Source: Chitinimonas_A lacunae (GTDB taxonomy: Bacteria > Pseudomonadota > Gammaproteobacteria > Burkholderiales > Chitinimonadaceae). Taken from it: a stretch of DNA of 64,000 nucleotides. The position numbers were made by a program, and so were the translations under genes. Below, in pieces: positions 34,324 to 43,303 of this stretch. The notes below the pieces were generated by a model. That model saw only the letters and a list, made by a program, of their open reading frames with translations. It searched no databases and was not told where the DNA came from. Positions within the stretch are counted from its first letter, which is position 1. Every line of letters starts with the position of its first letter. The stretch lies in assembly GCF_042650885.1 (NCBI RefSeq), contig NZ_JBHSBU010000001.1, positions 1,736,001-1,800,000 on the forward strand, in the 5' to 3' direction.

Positions 34324-34887
34324 TCAGGCAGCGGCCGGGTTATTGGTGGTCTTGCGGCTGGCGCGCTCGGCAGCCTTGACCGAGGTTTCGGCGGCGGCGA
34401 CGCCGGCTTCGGCGATATCGTTGGAGACCTTCTTGGCAGTCTTGACCACCGTGCCATAAGCCGAGGTGGCGGTGGCGACGGCGTTCTTCAGGGTGGACAC
34501 CATGATCTCCGAACCCGCCGGGGCCGAACGGGCGGCCTTGTCCAGGGTGGTGGCGAGATTGCGGTTGAATTCGCCGACTTCTTCTTCGATCAGTTGGGTG
34601 ATTTCCGACTGGGTGTCGCTGGCGACGTCGTAGACATCTTTGGCCACGGCCAGCGCCTTATCGACCAGCGGTTGGGCCAGTTGCTGTTGCAGGGCAACCA
34701 GACCCTGAATATCGCGGACTTCGGACAGTGCCCGGGCGGTTTGGCTGTTGTCCTTGAGCAGTTCACGTGCGTAATTGAGTTGCAGATTGGCCAGTCTTTC
34801 CACCCCGGCAATGGCGATATTGGACAGGCGGATCGACTTTTCCAGTTGGTTCTGGCTGATCCGGGCGAAATCGGTGGCTGCGAACAT
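34324..34887 (-). CDS. phaP: Phasin family protein
   Basis: A 187-residue helical protein of the TIGR01841 type: SIRLSNIAIAGVERLANLQLNYARELLKD, LSEVRDIQGLVALQQQLAQPLVDKALAVAKDVYDVASDTQSEI, and an Ala/Lys-rich C-terminal tail. Phasins coat polyhydroxyalkanoate granules and limit their coalescence, so the organism probably stores PHB. AGGAGATAAGCC precedes the ATG. The gene stands alone with a 490-nt upstream region; no pha synthesis genes are in the window. Confidence 0.92.
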   Translation of the reverse strand: MFAATDFARISQNQLEKSIRLSNIAIAGVERLANLQLNYARELLKDNSQTARALSEVRDIQGLVALQQQLAQPLVDKALAVAKDVYDVASDTQSEITQLIEEEVGEFNRNLATTLDKAARSAPAGSEIMVSTLKNAVATATSAYGTVVKTAKKVSNDIAEAGVAAAETSVKAAERASRKTTNNPAAA

Positions 34888-35375
34888 GGCTTATCTCCTT
34901 TAGTGGCTTGGGCGGGAATCCACACGGTTGCGACACCGTGCCGCGCGGATTATTGCGCTGCAACATCCCGCTATTATGAAACCGGAGTACGGCAAGCGTC
35001 AATCCGGCTTGTGCGACGCACAATATAGAGGAATAGGAAAAATTACAATAAAAACAAGATTCTCCGGCAGAGAACAAAAACTCTAATGCGGCATCGCACA
35101 TTGACCCAATAAACCCTTGGCTCTTCAAGAACCGTAGTCCATGAAGACGGCATAGCCAATCTGACGGTCGACACGATATTTGGAAAAAATCAAGACATTC
35201 CTGCCAAATAACAGGAAGGAAAAATCAAGAAAAATAAAATTACCTGCTTTATGTAGGTCAGCCCACCCTCACTACACGCTCCACCAGGAAAACCGCACAG
35301 TGTCCACCGGCGAGCCGCCGCAGCGTCTTTTGCCACCGTTGTGATGACACAACAGCCGGTCAGTTAATGGACAAG
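34888..35375. other. Upstream region of phaP, no supported gene
   Basis: This 488-nt region is AT-rich from about 35020 to 35250. It contains the likely phaP promoter and, toward 35375, the 3' end side of the HDOD gene. A short CACACGGTTGCGACACCGTG inverted repeat (34921-34940) is the only notable structure and could be a regulator site for phaP. Confidence 0.4.
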
Positions 35376-37523
35376 TCACGCGGGAGGCAGCTTCTGCCGG
35401 ATCGCCAGTACCGCTTGATTACGCAAGGTGTGGCAAAGCCGTCGAGTGCGTGGGCCAAGCCGCAGCCTGCCCACCGCCGCCCCGACATAGATCAGACCCA
35501 CTACCCGTCTATCGACGACCAAGGGCCACAGCATCAGACTGCGGCTGGCGCCGAGCTTGCGATACCAGGCGGGGATGCGTACCAGCGGCGGTGCCGACTC
35601 GATATCGTCAAGCAACAGATCGCGGTTGTGCGCCAGGGTTTCGCCGAAGATATCCTCGCTGCCACCAAGCGGTACCACGAACTGCGGCAGCAACTGCTCG
35701 ATCCGGTCACCAAAGCCGAAACGGCCAACCAGTGCATGTCGCCTTGGGTTGAGCACCGCAATCAGCGCCTGTTCGGCTTCGAGTTGGCGGTAGAGCGTCT
35801 CGACGATCACATAGAGCAGATCGTCGAGATGAAAGTCGGCCACCAGCGCCTCGGTCACCTCCTGGATGCAATTGGACAAGGCCTCGACCTGTTCCGGCCG
35901 GTCCTGCGGCACCGGCTGAGCGGGTTCGGGCGTAGCCGGCTCAGGTGTCGTGCCTTCCGCGGGCGGACGTTCGCCCAGAAAGCGCCGCAGCCGGATCAGG
36001 ATGCCGTCGGGGCGCAGATTCAGACCGAAGATTTCCGCCTCGCGCAGACAGGCGCGGGCGGCGGTTTCCAGAATGGCGTGCAGATCGGTTTCGCGCAGCC
36101 CCAGCGCCGCACCATAGTGCTGGCGCACCTGGATGAGTTGCTGCCCCAGGGCGGCGGGTTCACCCAGCGCCGCCTCGGTCAGGGTGCTGGCTGCATTGGC
36201 AAATAAGCGCAGCCAGTCGGCGTCGTGACGGGGTTTACGTGGCGGGTTGGGCTCCAGCCCCAAGCTGACGACGAATTTATCGGGCAGATGCCATTCATGG
36301 GCCACTGCCACGCCAAGCTCCTCGAAGCTGCTGCCCAATACCTGACGCGCCGCTGCCGATTCGGCCTCACCGCTCGCTACCCGGCGGGCAATCTCGGCCA
36401 TCTCGTCATGGAAGAAAAACAGCGCCGTCAGCCGCCCCAGCGGGTGCATCAGGCCGACGATTCGTGCTTCCTCCTGGCTTGGATAGTTGCAGCGCATTGC
36501 CAACAGCCGCGCCACCAGGCCGATCAGGAAAGCCTGCGCCACCTCGTCCTTGAGCTGCTCGGCCTGGGCGCGGTCATGCAATTGCTCGATGAATACCAGC
36601 GACAGCGCAATCGATTTGATGGTCTCGAAGCCAAGCACCATGATGGCGCGCGACACCGTGCTGATGGTGCCGCCAAACTGGCCGTAGCTGGCCGAATTGG
36701 CCAGCCGCAGCACCTTATTGGTCAGGGAGAAGTCATGCAGGATCACGGTAGCGAGCACCTGTAGGCGCTCGCCGTCGAGTTCGGTGATACGGCCGATCGC
36801 GCTGATGGCGCGCGACAGGGCCGGAAAGTCGTCATTGTCGTCAAGCCGGGCCAGACTGCCGCCAGCCGGGCCACTGCGGTCGGGACCATAGCGCTGGTCA
36901 CGGTAATCGACCAGGGCGCCGCGCAGATCGAGCACGGTGGCCAGCCGTGGCGCGCCCGATTCACCGAGCGCCCCCAGCACCAGCGCCTCCAGCCCGACAT
37001 CGATATCGGGATTGGCCGGCAACAGAATCTCGCCCCGCTCATTGGGCTGCGGCGCCATTCCGGTCAGCAGTTCGTACAGCAATTCACCTGCCGCGCGGCG
37101 CGCCTCGACATAGGGCGCCCCGGCCGGCACCACGGCAGCGGCAAGCAGCGATTCGTCCTCACCCAGCAAGATCCGCTCAGGTAATAGCGGGCCGCAGCGC
37201 GTGCCGGTCAACATGGCGTGGACCACCCCATCGAGCAGCCGTAACAGCAGCAACACTGCCTCGCGCACCGGCAACGGCCGGCCCGCCAGCCGATCGAGCA
37301 GCCGTTCGCCCTCGCGCCATTCATAGACCAGCCACGATTCGCCGTCGTGCTCGGCAGTGCCAAGCAATGGCGTCAGGCTGGCATGGCCTGCCGCCTGTGC
37401 CTCGATGGTTCGTCCCAGCAACCAAGGCGCTGCGACCAATAACACCGGCCGCCCATCCGCCATATGGCCGCGCCGCGTCTCGCCACTCTTGTCGAGCGCG
37501 ACTATGCCCAGCAGTTCGCCCAT
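35376..37523 (-). CDS. Pseudokinase-HDOD-GAF signalling protein
   Basis: A 715-residue cytoplasmic protein with three regions. Residues about 1-207 resemble a protein-kinase fold (GRPVLLVAAPWLLGRTIEAQ, ESWLVYEWREGERLLDRLAG, a RLLDGVVHAML helix, LLPERILLGED in the catalytic-loop position), but the HRD and DFG motifs are missing. Residues about 230-440 form an HDOD domain (FPALSRAISAIGRITELDG, SLTNKVLRLANSASYG, VSRAIMVLGFETIKSIALSL). Residues about 560-715 form a GAF domain. Such proteins are usually signalling scaffolds without enzymatic activity. The ATG at 37523 has GGAGGAGAG 4 nt upstream; the longer frame upstream is not convincing. It stands alone. Confidence 0.85.
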   Translation of the reverse strand: MGELLGIVALDKSGETRRGHMADGRPVLLVAAPWLLGRTIEAQAAGHASLTPLLGTAEHDGESWLVYEWREGERLLDRLAGRPLPVREAVLLLLRLLDGVVHAMLTGTRCGPLLPERILLGEDESLLAAAVVPAGAPYVEARRAAGELLYELLTGMAPQPNERGEILLPANPDIDVGLEALVLGALGESGAPRLATVLDLRGALVDYRDQRYGPDRSGPAGGSLARLDDNDDFPALSRAISAIGRITELDGERLQVLATVILHDFSLTNKVLRLANSASYGQFGGTISTVSRAIMVLGFETIKSIALSLVFIEQLHDRAQAEQLKDEVAQAFLIGLVARLLAMRCNYPSQEEARIVGLMHPLGRLTALFFFHDEMAEIARRVASGEAESAAARQVLGSSFEELGVAVAHEWHLPDKFVVSLGLEPNPPRKPRHDADWLRLFANAASTLTEAALGEPAALGQQLIQVRQHYGAALGLRETDLHAILETAARACLREAEIFGLNLRPDGILIRLRRFLGERPPAEGTTPEPATPEPAQPVPQDRPEQVEALSNCIQEVTEALVADFHLDDLLYVIVETLYRQLEAEQALIAVLNPRRHALVGRFGFGDRIEQLLPQFVVPLGGSEDIFGETLAHNRDLLLDDIESAPPLVRIPAWYRKLGASRSLMLWPLVVDRRVVGLIYVGAAVGRLRLGPRTRRLCHTLRNQAVLAIRQKLPPA

Positions 37524-38275
37524 GCTCTCCTCCGCGCAACCGATGGATCGCCTTATGGCGCTGCCGTCCCGACGCCGGTGCCGCCTGCGCGTCACCTGCC
37601 CCGCCGACCCGGCGCCCCCCAGCGCCTCAGCCGTCATGTCAGCGATCCTATATTCTTTACAGCCTAGTCCAATATTCCAATAAACGATGTAACGCCGCAG
37701 CGGGACCGACGGGCGGTTGAGCTGGCTCGAACAGCCCGGCAGATCACCAGCCTCTCCCTCCACATCCGCCCACTCAGCCTCCTCCATGGCGGATAGATTC
37801 CTCAAGCAAAAAGTCAAATTTCAGGAAAAGTGTTTGCTAGACATACAGCAGAAAATAATCGTTTTTAAATTTTTCATGCATGAACCCCCGGAAGAAAGCA
37901 GCACCATTTCCACGCCGCATCACGCCCCACACCCGCCCTACCCACGACCGAAAAACTGCAAGTCGTCACACCGATCCAGCTTCAATACAGCGTCCAGACA
38001 AGCAAAGTCGCCAGGGCATCCAGACCGAAGCTCACAAGCCACGGCGGCATCCATGGCTCTGTCCTGTGCGGACAATGACCCTGATGTGTCGGGCCGCTTG
38101 GCAGCCAAGCCGACTCAAGGGTTTGCGGACGTTGATATCGTTGCTGAAGACGATCGGAGATTTACTGTGCGCTCGCTTGGAAACAGCAGCGAGGACGCAA
38201 GCGATGAGCCATGACGCTGCTTTGCGGCTGACAGGGCCAAGGGCTTGCAGACGGTTTCTGGAGCAAGAAGGGGAT
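37524..38275. other. Long intergenic stretch, no supported gene
   Basis: This 750-nt stretch lies between the HDOD gene's 5' end and the scpB 3' end. Open frames such as 37717-38214 and 37880-38707 on plus have irregular composition, no ribosome-binding site and no motif, and the latter runs antisense through scpB. Part of 37800-37890 is AT-rich. It may hold decayed coding sequence. Confidence 0.45.
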
Positions 38276-38845
38276 TCAGGACTCGTCGCCACCAGCCAGA
38301 TCAGGCACGGCCAGGGCGCCCAATTCGGTCAGCGGCGGCAGTTCGGCCTTGCTCTTGAGGCCGAGGTCGTCCAGGAATTGCCGGGTGGTGGCATAGAGGC
38401 CTGGACGGCCGGGGGTTTCGCGATAGGCCACTACCTCGATCCAATTGCGCTCTTCGAGCGTGCGCACCACATTGGTCGATACCGCCACGCCGCGGATTTC
38501 CTCGATTTCGCCGCGGGTCAGCGGCCCTTTGTAGGCGATGATCGCCAGCGTTTCCATCACCGCCCGCGAATAGCGCGGCGGCTTTTCCGGCGCCAGCCGG
38601 TCGAGATAGGGCTGAAACTCGAGCCGGGCGCGAAAACGCCAGCCAGAAGCCAGCCGCACCAGCTCCACGCCTCGACCGACCCAATCGTCCTGGATTTCCT
38701 GCAATAGATCGTTGAGCAGCTCGGCCTTCAATTCCTCGGCGAACAGGCGTTTCAGGTCATGCAGCGACAGGGGTTCCTGCGCTACCAGCAGCGCAGTCTC
38801 AAGTACGGTCTTGATATGGCGGAGGTCGTGGATCAGCGGTTGCAT
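38276..38845 (-). CDS. scpB: Segregation and condensation protein B
   Basis: An 189-residue protein with two winged-helix domains that dimerises and binds ScpA in the SMC condensin complex. It has IKTVLETALLVAQEPLSLHDLKRLF, the conserved PRYSRAVMETLAIIAYKGPLTRGEIEEIRGV, and RNWIEVVAYRETPGRPGLYATTRQFLDDLGL. The ATG at 38845 starts 7 nt after the scpA stop but has only a weak ribosome-binding site, so an in-frame ATG at 38875 inside scpA is possible. No smc gene is in the window. Confidence 0.93.
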   Translation of the reverse strand: MQPLIHDLRHIKTVLETALLVAQEPLSLHDLKRLFAEELKAELLNDLLQEIQDDWVGRGVELVRLASGWRFRARLEFQPYLDRLAPEKPPRYSRAVMETLAIIAYKGPLTRGEIEEIRGVAVSTNVVRTLEERNWIEVVAYRETPGRPGLYATTRQFLDDLGLKSKAELPPLTELGALAVPDLAGGDES

Positions 38846-38852
38846 AGTCGAT

Positions 38853-39638
38853 TCAGGCAGCGGCGAGCCGGACATAGATCGGTGCATAGGGCTCGGCCTG
38901 ATTGACCTCGATCAGGCCCTCTTTGACCAGCTCCAGCACCGCGATGAAGCTGATAACCAAAAGCGGCACGCCACGCCCACAATCGAACAGCTCGGCGAAT
39001 TCGACGAAGCGGCCACCGGCGAGGCGCTTGAGTATCTCGCCCATCTGCTCGCGCACGGTCAGCTCATCGGGCCGCACCGTATGGTGGCGGTGGTGGCGGG
39101 CACGGGCCAGCAGGGACAGCCAGGCCGACTTGAGGTCGGCCGGACGGACCTTGGGCAGTTGCGGCGCCAGTTCGCGGTCGAACCATACCGCGACCCAACT
39201 GAAATCGCGGCCGGCATGGGGCAGCTGATCGAGTTCAAAGGCAGCGAGCTTGATCTGCTCGTATTCCATCAGGCGCCGCACCAGTTCGGCGCGCGGATCG
39301 ACCCCGTCGCCCTCGACCAGTTCGACCGGCCGTGGCAGCAGCAGGCGCGATTTGATCTCGATCAGCAGGGCCGCCATCAACAGGTATTCGGCCGCCAGTT
39401 CGAGCCGCGACGAGCGCATCGCTTCAACGTATTCCATATATTGGGCCGTCACCTGGGCCATCGGAATATCGAGAATGTCGAAGTTCTGCCGCCGAATCAG
39501 ATAGAGCAGCAGATCGAGCGGCCCCTCGAAACTCTCAAGCAGCACGCGCAGGGCATCGGGCGGGATATACAGATCCTGCGGCAGCTCCGTGACCGGCTCG
39601 CCGAACACCCGCGCCAGCGGCGTGGCGGTCTGCTCCAC
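38853..39638 (-). CDS. scpA: Segregation and condensation protein A
   Basis: A 261-residue kleisin. The N-terminal domain has LESFEGPLDLLLYLIRRQNFDILDIPMAQVTAQYMEYV and EYLLMAALLIEIKSRLLLP, typical of ScpA, and the C-terminal winged helix has VISFIAVLELVKEGLIEVNQ. It bridges SMC heads and binds ScpB. It starts 2 nt after trhP and is followed by scpB, so the three genes form one transcription unit. Confidence 0.95.
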   Translation of the reverse strand: MEQTATPLARVFGEPVTELPQDLYIPPDALRVLLESFEGPLDLLLYLIRRQNFDILDIPMAQVTAQYMEYVEAMRSSRLELAAEYLLMAALLIEIKSRLLLPRPVELVEGDGVDPRAELVRRLMEYEQIKLAAFELDQLPHAGRDFSWVAVWFDRELAPQLPKVRPADLKSAWLSLLARARHHRHHTVRPDELTVREQMGEILKRLAGGRFVEFAELFDCGRGVPLLVISFIAVLELVKEGLIEVNQAEPYAPIYVRLAAA

Positions 39639-39640
39639 GC

Positions 39641-40990
39641 TCAGAACAGCCGGGTCACCATGGCGCCGACCAGCTCGGGCGCCAGCGGCACCAGCACCCG
39701 ATGGCCATTGCCGGGTGCCACCTCGATCGGCACACCGTCGCGATTGCGCATCTGCACGATGGCCATCGTGCGGTTGCCGCCGGCGTGGACCAGCTCGATC
39801 TGGTCGCCCACCGCAAAGCGGTTCTTGACCTCGATCTCGGCCCAGCCGTCGCTGACGCTCAGCACATCGCCGACATACTGGCTGCGTTTGGCCTTGGAAT
39901 GGCCATCGAGGTAATTCTGCTGTTCGTGGCTATGGTGGCGCTGGTAGAAACCATCGGTGTAGCCACGGTTGGCAAGGCTGTCGAGATCGGCCAGCAGGCT
40001 CGGGTCGAACGGCCGACCGGCCACGGCGTCGTCAATGGCTTTGCGGTACACCTGGGCGGTGCGCGCCACATAGTATTTGGACTTGGTACGGCCTTCGATC
40101 TTGAGCGAATCGACACCGATCCTGACCAGACGCTCGATATGCTCGACGGCGCGCAGGTCCTTGGAATTCATGATGTAAGTACCGTGCTCGTCTTCCATGA
40201 TCGGCATCAGTTCGCCCGGACGGCTGGCCTCTTCGATCAGATAGACGCGGTCGGCCAAGGGATGGCGTGGCGTGTCGCCGGCGGCGGCAAAGTGCTTTTC
40301 GGCGCCTTCCATCGCGGCTTTGAAATCGAATTTGATGACCTGGGCATCGCCTGCATCGTCTTCAAAGCTGTCGTGGACCTTGTAGTCCCAGCGGCAGGCG
40401 TTGGTGCAGGTGCCCTGGTTGGGGTCGCGGTGGTTGAAGTAGCCCGACAGCAGGCAGCGGCCCGAGTAGGCGATGCACAGCGCGCCATGGACGAAGACTT
40501 CAATTTCCATATCGGGGCAGCGCTGGCGGATTTCCTCCACCTCATCGAGCGACAGCTCGCGCGACAGGATCACCCGGGTCAGGCCGAGCTTCTGCCAGAA
40601 TTTCACCCCCATCCAGTTGACCGTGTTGGCCTGGACGCTCAGGTGGATCGGCACTTCGGGCCAGCGCTCGCGCACCATCATGATCAGGCCGGGGTCGGCC
40701 ATGATCAGTGCGTCGGGCTTCATGGCGATCACCGGCTCCATATCGGCCAGATAGGTTTTGACCTTGGTGTTATGCGGCAGGATATTGCTGGCAACGAACA
40801 ATTGCTTGCCGCGGGCATGGGCTTCTTCGATGCCGCGCTGCAGGTTCTCCAGCTTGAAATCATTGTTGCGGGCGCGCAGGGAATAGCGCGGTTGGCCTGC
40901 ATAGACGGCATCGGCGCCGAAATCATAGGCGGCGCGCATCCGTTCGAGGTCGCCGGCAGGCAGCAGCAGTTCAGGGGCTTTCAAGGTCAT
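39641..40990 (-). CDS. trhP: U32-family tRNA hydroxylation protein TrhP (YegQ)
   Basis: A 449-residue U32 'peptidase-like' protein. In E. coli its relative YegQ/TrhP makes 5-hydroxyuridine at the tRNA wobble position from prephenate. PELLLPAGDLERMRAAYDFGADAVYAG opens the TIM-barrel. Cysteines of the iron-sulfur site are in HGALCIAYSGRCLLSGYFNHRDPNQGTCTNACRWDY, with DSLKIEGRTKSKYYVA afterwards. The C-terminal U32 domain follows (SQYVGDVLSVSDGWAEIEVKNRFAVGDQIELV). The start at 40990 drops a 13-residue unconserved extension. RlhA-type 23S rRNA modification is the main alternative, but length fits TrhP. Confidence 0.88.
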   Translation of the reverse strand: MTLKAPELLLPAGDLERMRAAYDFGADAVYAGQPRYSLRARNNDFKLENLQRGIEEAHARGKQLFVASNILPHNTKVKTYLADMEPVIAMKPDALIMADPGLIMMVRERWPEVPIHLSVQANTVNWMGVKFWQKLGLTRVILSRELSLDEVEEIRQRCPDMEIEVFVHGALCIAYSGRCLLSGYFNHRDPNQGTCTNACRWDYKVHDSFEDDAGDAQVIKFDFKAAMEGAEKHFAAAGDTPRHPLADRVYLIEEASRPGELMPIMEDEHGTYIMNSKDLRAVEHIERLVRIGVDSLKIEGRTKSKYYVARTAQVYRKAIDDAVAGRPFDPSLLADLDSLANRGYTDGFYQRHHSHEQQNYLDGHSKAKRSQYVGDVLSVSDGWAEIEVKNRFAVGDQIELVHAGGNRTMAIVQMRNRDGVPIEVAPGNGHRVLVPLAPELVGAMVTRLF

Positions 40991-41173
40991 CGCGGCGTTC
41001 CAAACAACGACGCCCCAGGCAAACGCCATGGGGCCGGCAAAGCCGCGATTCTACATCAATCCGCCCGCGCTCCCACGACGGGCGCCGAACGGCGCTTGAC
41101 AAGCCGGGTCGATCCGGCGAGCATGCCGCCCGCATACGATCTTCGCTTCGTCATCGATATAAGGAGACCGCCG

Positions 41174-41203
41174 ATGACTACCGCTACTTCCCTGTCCCTG
41201 TAA
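41174..41203 (+). CDS. Possible 9-residue leader peptide ORF upstream of rtcB
   Basis: An ATG with a strong ribosome-binding site (AAGGAG, 41161-41166, 7 nt spacing) opens a frame of nine codons rich in Thr, Ser and Leu, ending TAA. It lies 216 nt before rtcB in a 428-nt gap (40991-41418) that otherwise has no gene. GC-rich inverted segments follow (GACCCTGTCGGGTC at about 41225). It may be a leader peptide controlling rtcB, or only a chance start. Confidence 0.3.
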   Translation: MTTATSLSL

Positions 41204-41418
41204 GCTCGCCCTCCGGTCCGTTGCGACCCTGTCGGGTCCGACCGCACGGCAGCCTATCATTCAAGACAGCCCCGTCCGCCCATCACTTGGGGCCGGACTG
41301 CCCGCGCCCTGGCGCGTCCGGCTGTCGTACTGTTTTCTTACCCGAGCCGTTTGCGCCCTGTGGCGTTCCGTGGATGCCGTGCGCCCAAACGGTCGGGTCA
41401 TCAGGAATCTCCTGCTGT

Positions 41419-42627
41419 ATGCCTATTCTCACTACCCTCAACAAGGGCCGGGTGCCGGTCAAGGTCTGGACCGCCGACATCGAAGCCCCGGCCATCGAAC
41501 AACTGGTCAATGTGGCCAATCTGCCCATCATCCATGGCCATATCGCGGCCATGCCCGATGTGCATATGGGCATCGGCGCTACCGTGGGCTCGGTCATCCC
41601 AACCCGTGGCGCCATCATCCCCGCCGCCGTCGGTGTCGATATCGGCTGCGGCATGAATGCGGTCCGCACCACCCTGACCGCTTCCGACCTTCCCGACAAT
41701 CTGCTGCGTATCCGCTCCGCCATCGAGGCGGCGGTGCCGGTCGGTTTCGAGGAACACGAATGGGACAAGGTGCGCGGCTCCGCCCACGCCCGCTCGGCCC
41801 GTCCGCTCGAAGCGAGACTCGCTGCCATCGTCGGGCGCCACCCCGGCATTGCCAAGATGCAACGGCATTTCGAGCGCACCTGGATTTGCCAGGCCGGCAC
41901 GCTGGGTGGCGGCAACCACTTTATCGAGCTGTGTCTCGATGAATCCGACCGGGTCTGGGTGATGCTGCACTCGGGCAGTCGCGGTCTGGGCAATGTGATC
42001 GGCCGCTATTTCATCGCGGCGGCGAAAAAGGATATGGAGCGCAACCAGCGCCACCTGCCCGATGCCGATCTCGGCTATTTCTGCGAAGGATCGACACTGT
42101 TCGACGACTATGTGGAAGCCGTCGGCTGGGCCCAGGACTATGCCCTGCTCAACCGGCGCGAAATGATGCGTCTGGTGGTCGAGGCAATGCGGCGCTTTCT
42201 GCCGGCGTTCCAGCTCGATAGCGAAGCGATCAACTGCCACCACAACTATGTGGAACAGGAAACCCACTTCGGCGAGCAACTGTTCGTCACCCGCAAAGGC
42301 GCGATCTCGGCCCGCGAGGGTGAACTCGGCATCATTCCGGGGTCGATGGGCGCGAAGAGCTATATCGTGCGCGGACTGGGCAACCCGCAGTCCTACTGCT
42401 CCTGCTCACATGGTGCCGGCCGCAAGATGAGCCGTACCGAGGCCAAGCGCCGCTTCAACCGGCGCGATCTCGAAGAGCAGACCCGTGGCGTCGAATGCCG
42501 CAAGGATGGCGGGGTGCTCGATGAAATCCCGGGCGCCTACAAGGATATCGATCTGGTGATGGCCCAGCAGACCGATCTGGTGGAAGTCGTCCATACCTTG
42601 AAGCAGGTGGTGTGCATCAAGGGTTGA
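41419..42627 (+). CDS. rtcB: RNA-splicing ligase RtcB
   Basis: A 402-residue GTP/Mn-dependent RNA ligase that joins 2',3'-cyclic phosphate (or 3'-phosphate) to 5'-OH ends. PDVHMGIGATVGSV, VGVDIGCGMNAVRT (metal-binding Asp and Cys), GGGNHFIEL, HSGSRGLG, NCHHNYVEQE and the guanylylated-histidine block CSCSHGAGRKMSR are all present. The ATG at 41419 gives MPILTTLNKGRVPVKVW, with AGGAAT about 10 nt upstream; the longer frame is not conserved-looking. It is shorter than archaeal or human RtcB, as usual for bacteria. No RtcA or RtcR gene and no archease are next to it. Confidence 0.95.
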   Translation: MPILTTLNKGRVPVKVWTADIEAPAIEQLVNVANLPIIHGHIAAMPDVHMGIGATVGSVIPTRGAIIPAAVGVDIGCGMNAVRTTLTASDLPDNLLRIRSAIEAAVPVGFEEHEWDKVRGSAHARSARPLEARLAAIVGRHPGIAKMQRHFERTWICQAGTLGGGNHFIELCLDESDRVWVMLHSGSRGLGNVIGRYFIAAAKKDMERNQRHLPDADLGYFCEGSTLFDDYVEAVGWAQDYALLNRREMMRLVVEAMRRFLPAFQLDSEAINCHHNYVEQETHFGEQLFVTRKGAISAREGELGIIPGSMGAKSYIVRGLGNPQSYCSCSHGAGRKMSRTEAKRRFNRRDLEEQTRGVECRKDGGVLDEIPGAYKDIDLVMAQQTDLVEVVHTLKQVVCIKG

Positions 42628-42756
42628 CCGGATAGAGGTCTGGAATAGATATTTATTCATGTTTATTTCCAGCACCCTATCTAGCAGCCATTTTGCTTAA
42701 TTTTTTATCCAATACCGGGGCGGCCTCTGAATGGGTCGCCTCGGCCGGAGCCCGCC

Positions 42757-42936
42757 ATGGCCAACAAAACGCTGGGCACGCGCCAGAAACTGCCCGCCCG
42801 CCATCACGCCAGCAGCCGACCTGTCCAGACCCCTGTCAGCGCGCCCGACGACCCCCACCCATCGGCCGCTCCCGCACCGCCTCCCACCTCCCCCAGCCCC
42901 CTGCTGCGTCGCCTGCTCAAACCGCTGGCACGCTAG
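42757..42936 (+). CDS. Possible small Pro/Arg-rich protein
   Basis: A 59-codon frame with strong G/C third positions, CGGAG upstream of the ATG, and a basic, proline-rich product (starting MANKTLGTRQK and ending LLRRLLKPLAR). Codon bias suggests real coding, but I recognise no family. It lies alone between rtcB and a repeat pair. Confidence 0.4.
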   Translation: MANKTLGTRQKLPARHHASSRPVQTPVSAPDDPHPSAAPAPPPTSPSPLLRRLLKPLAR

Positions 42937-42942
42937 ATTGCC

Positions 42943-43040
42943 CATTTTTTAGGCAGACGCAAAAATCCCTTTCTTTTCAAGACACTGATCAACTTATCAA
43001 CAGGCGATACACATCATTGTCCCGCTTGGCGGTGCAAAAC
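42943..43040 (+). repeat. Dispersed ~100-bp intergenic repeat, copy A
   Basis: Shares with copies B and C a T-run, an AGGCA/TGCAA block, an A-run and CTTTCTTTTC-like pyrimidines. A DnaA-box-like TTATCAACA (42994-43002) follows, then the shared ACAGGCGATACACA and a TGTCCCGCTTGGC segment. The final CTGTGGAA arm seen in B and C is degraded here. Confidence 0.7.
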
Positions 43041-43077
43041 CGCGCCAAATCTGGATTTCCTTCTACAGACCTCGATT

Positions 43078-43180
43078 GCACAAAATTTAGGCAACCCGAC
43101 AAATCTCTTTTCTTTCAGACACCTGCAAATTCTATCCACAGGCGATACACAGCCTTGTCAGGCGCTACTGTGGAATATTC
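43078..43180 (+). repeat. Dispersed ~100-bp intergenic repeat, copy B
   Basis: Direct repeat of copy A, 135 bp downstream. ACAGGCGATACACA is identical in both. Here TCCACAG (43135-43141) can pair with CTGTGGA (43168-43174), giving a hairpin with a 26-nt loop. CTATCCACA is one base from the DnaA-box consensus. Confidence 0.7.
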
Positions 43181-43303
43181 ACACGGGCTTCGCGCTCGAT
43201 CTGAGCGTCCAGACCCACCATAGCGTCCTGCTAGCCAAGTCGGCACCATGCCTCTCCACCTTCAGGGTCCGGACACACTGACTCGGGATTGTCTGGCAAT
43301 GCG

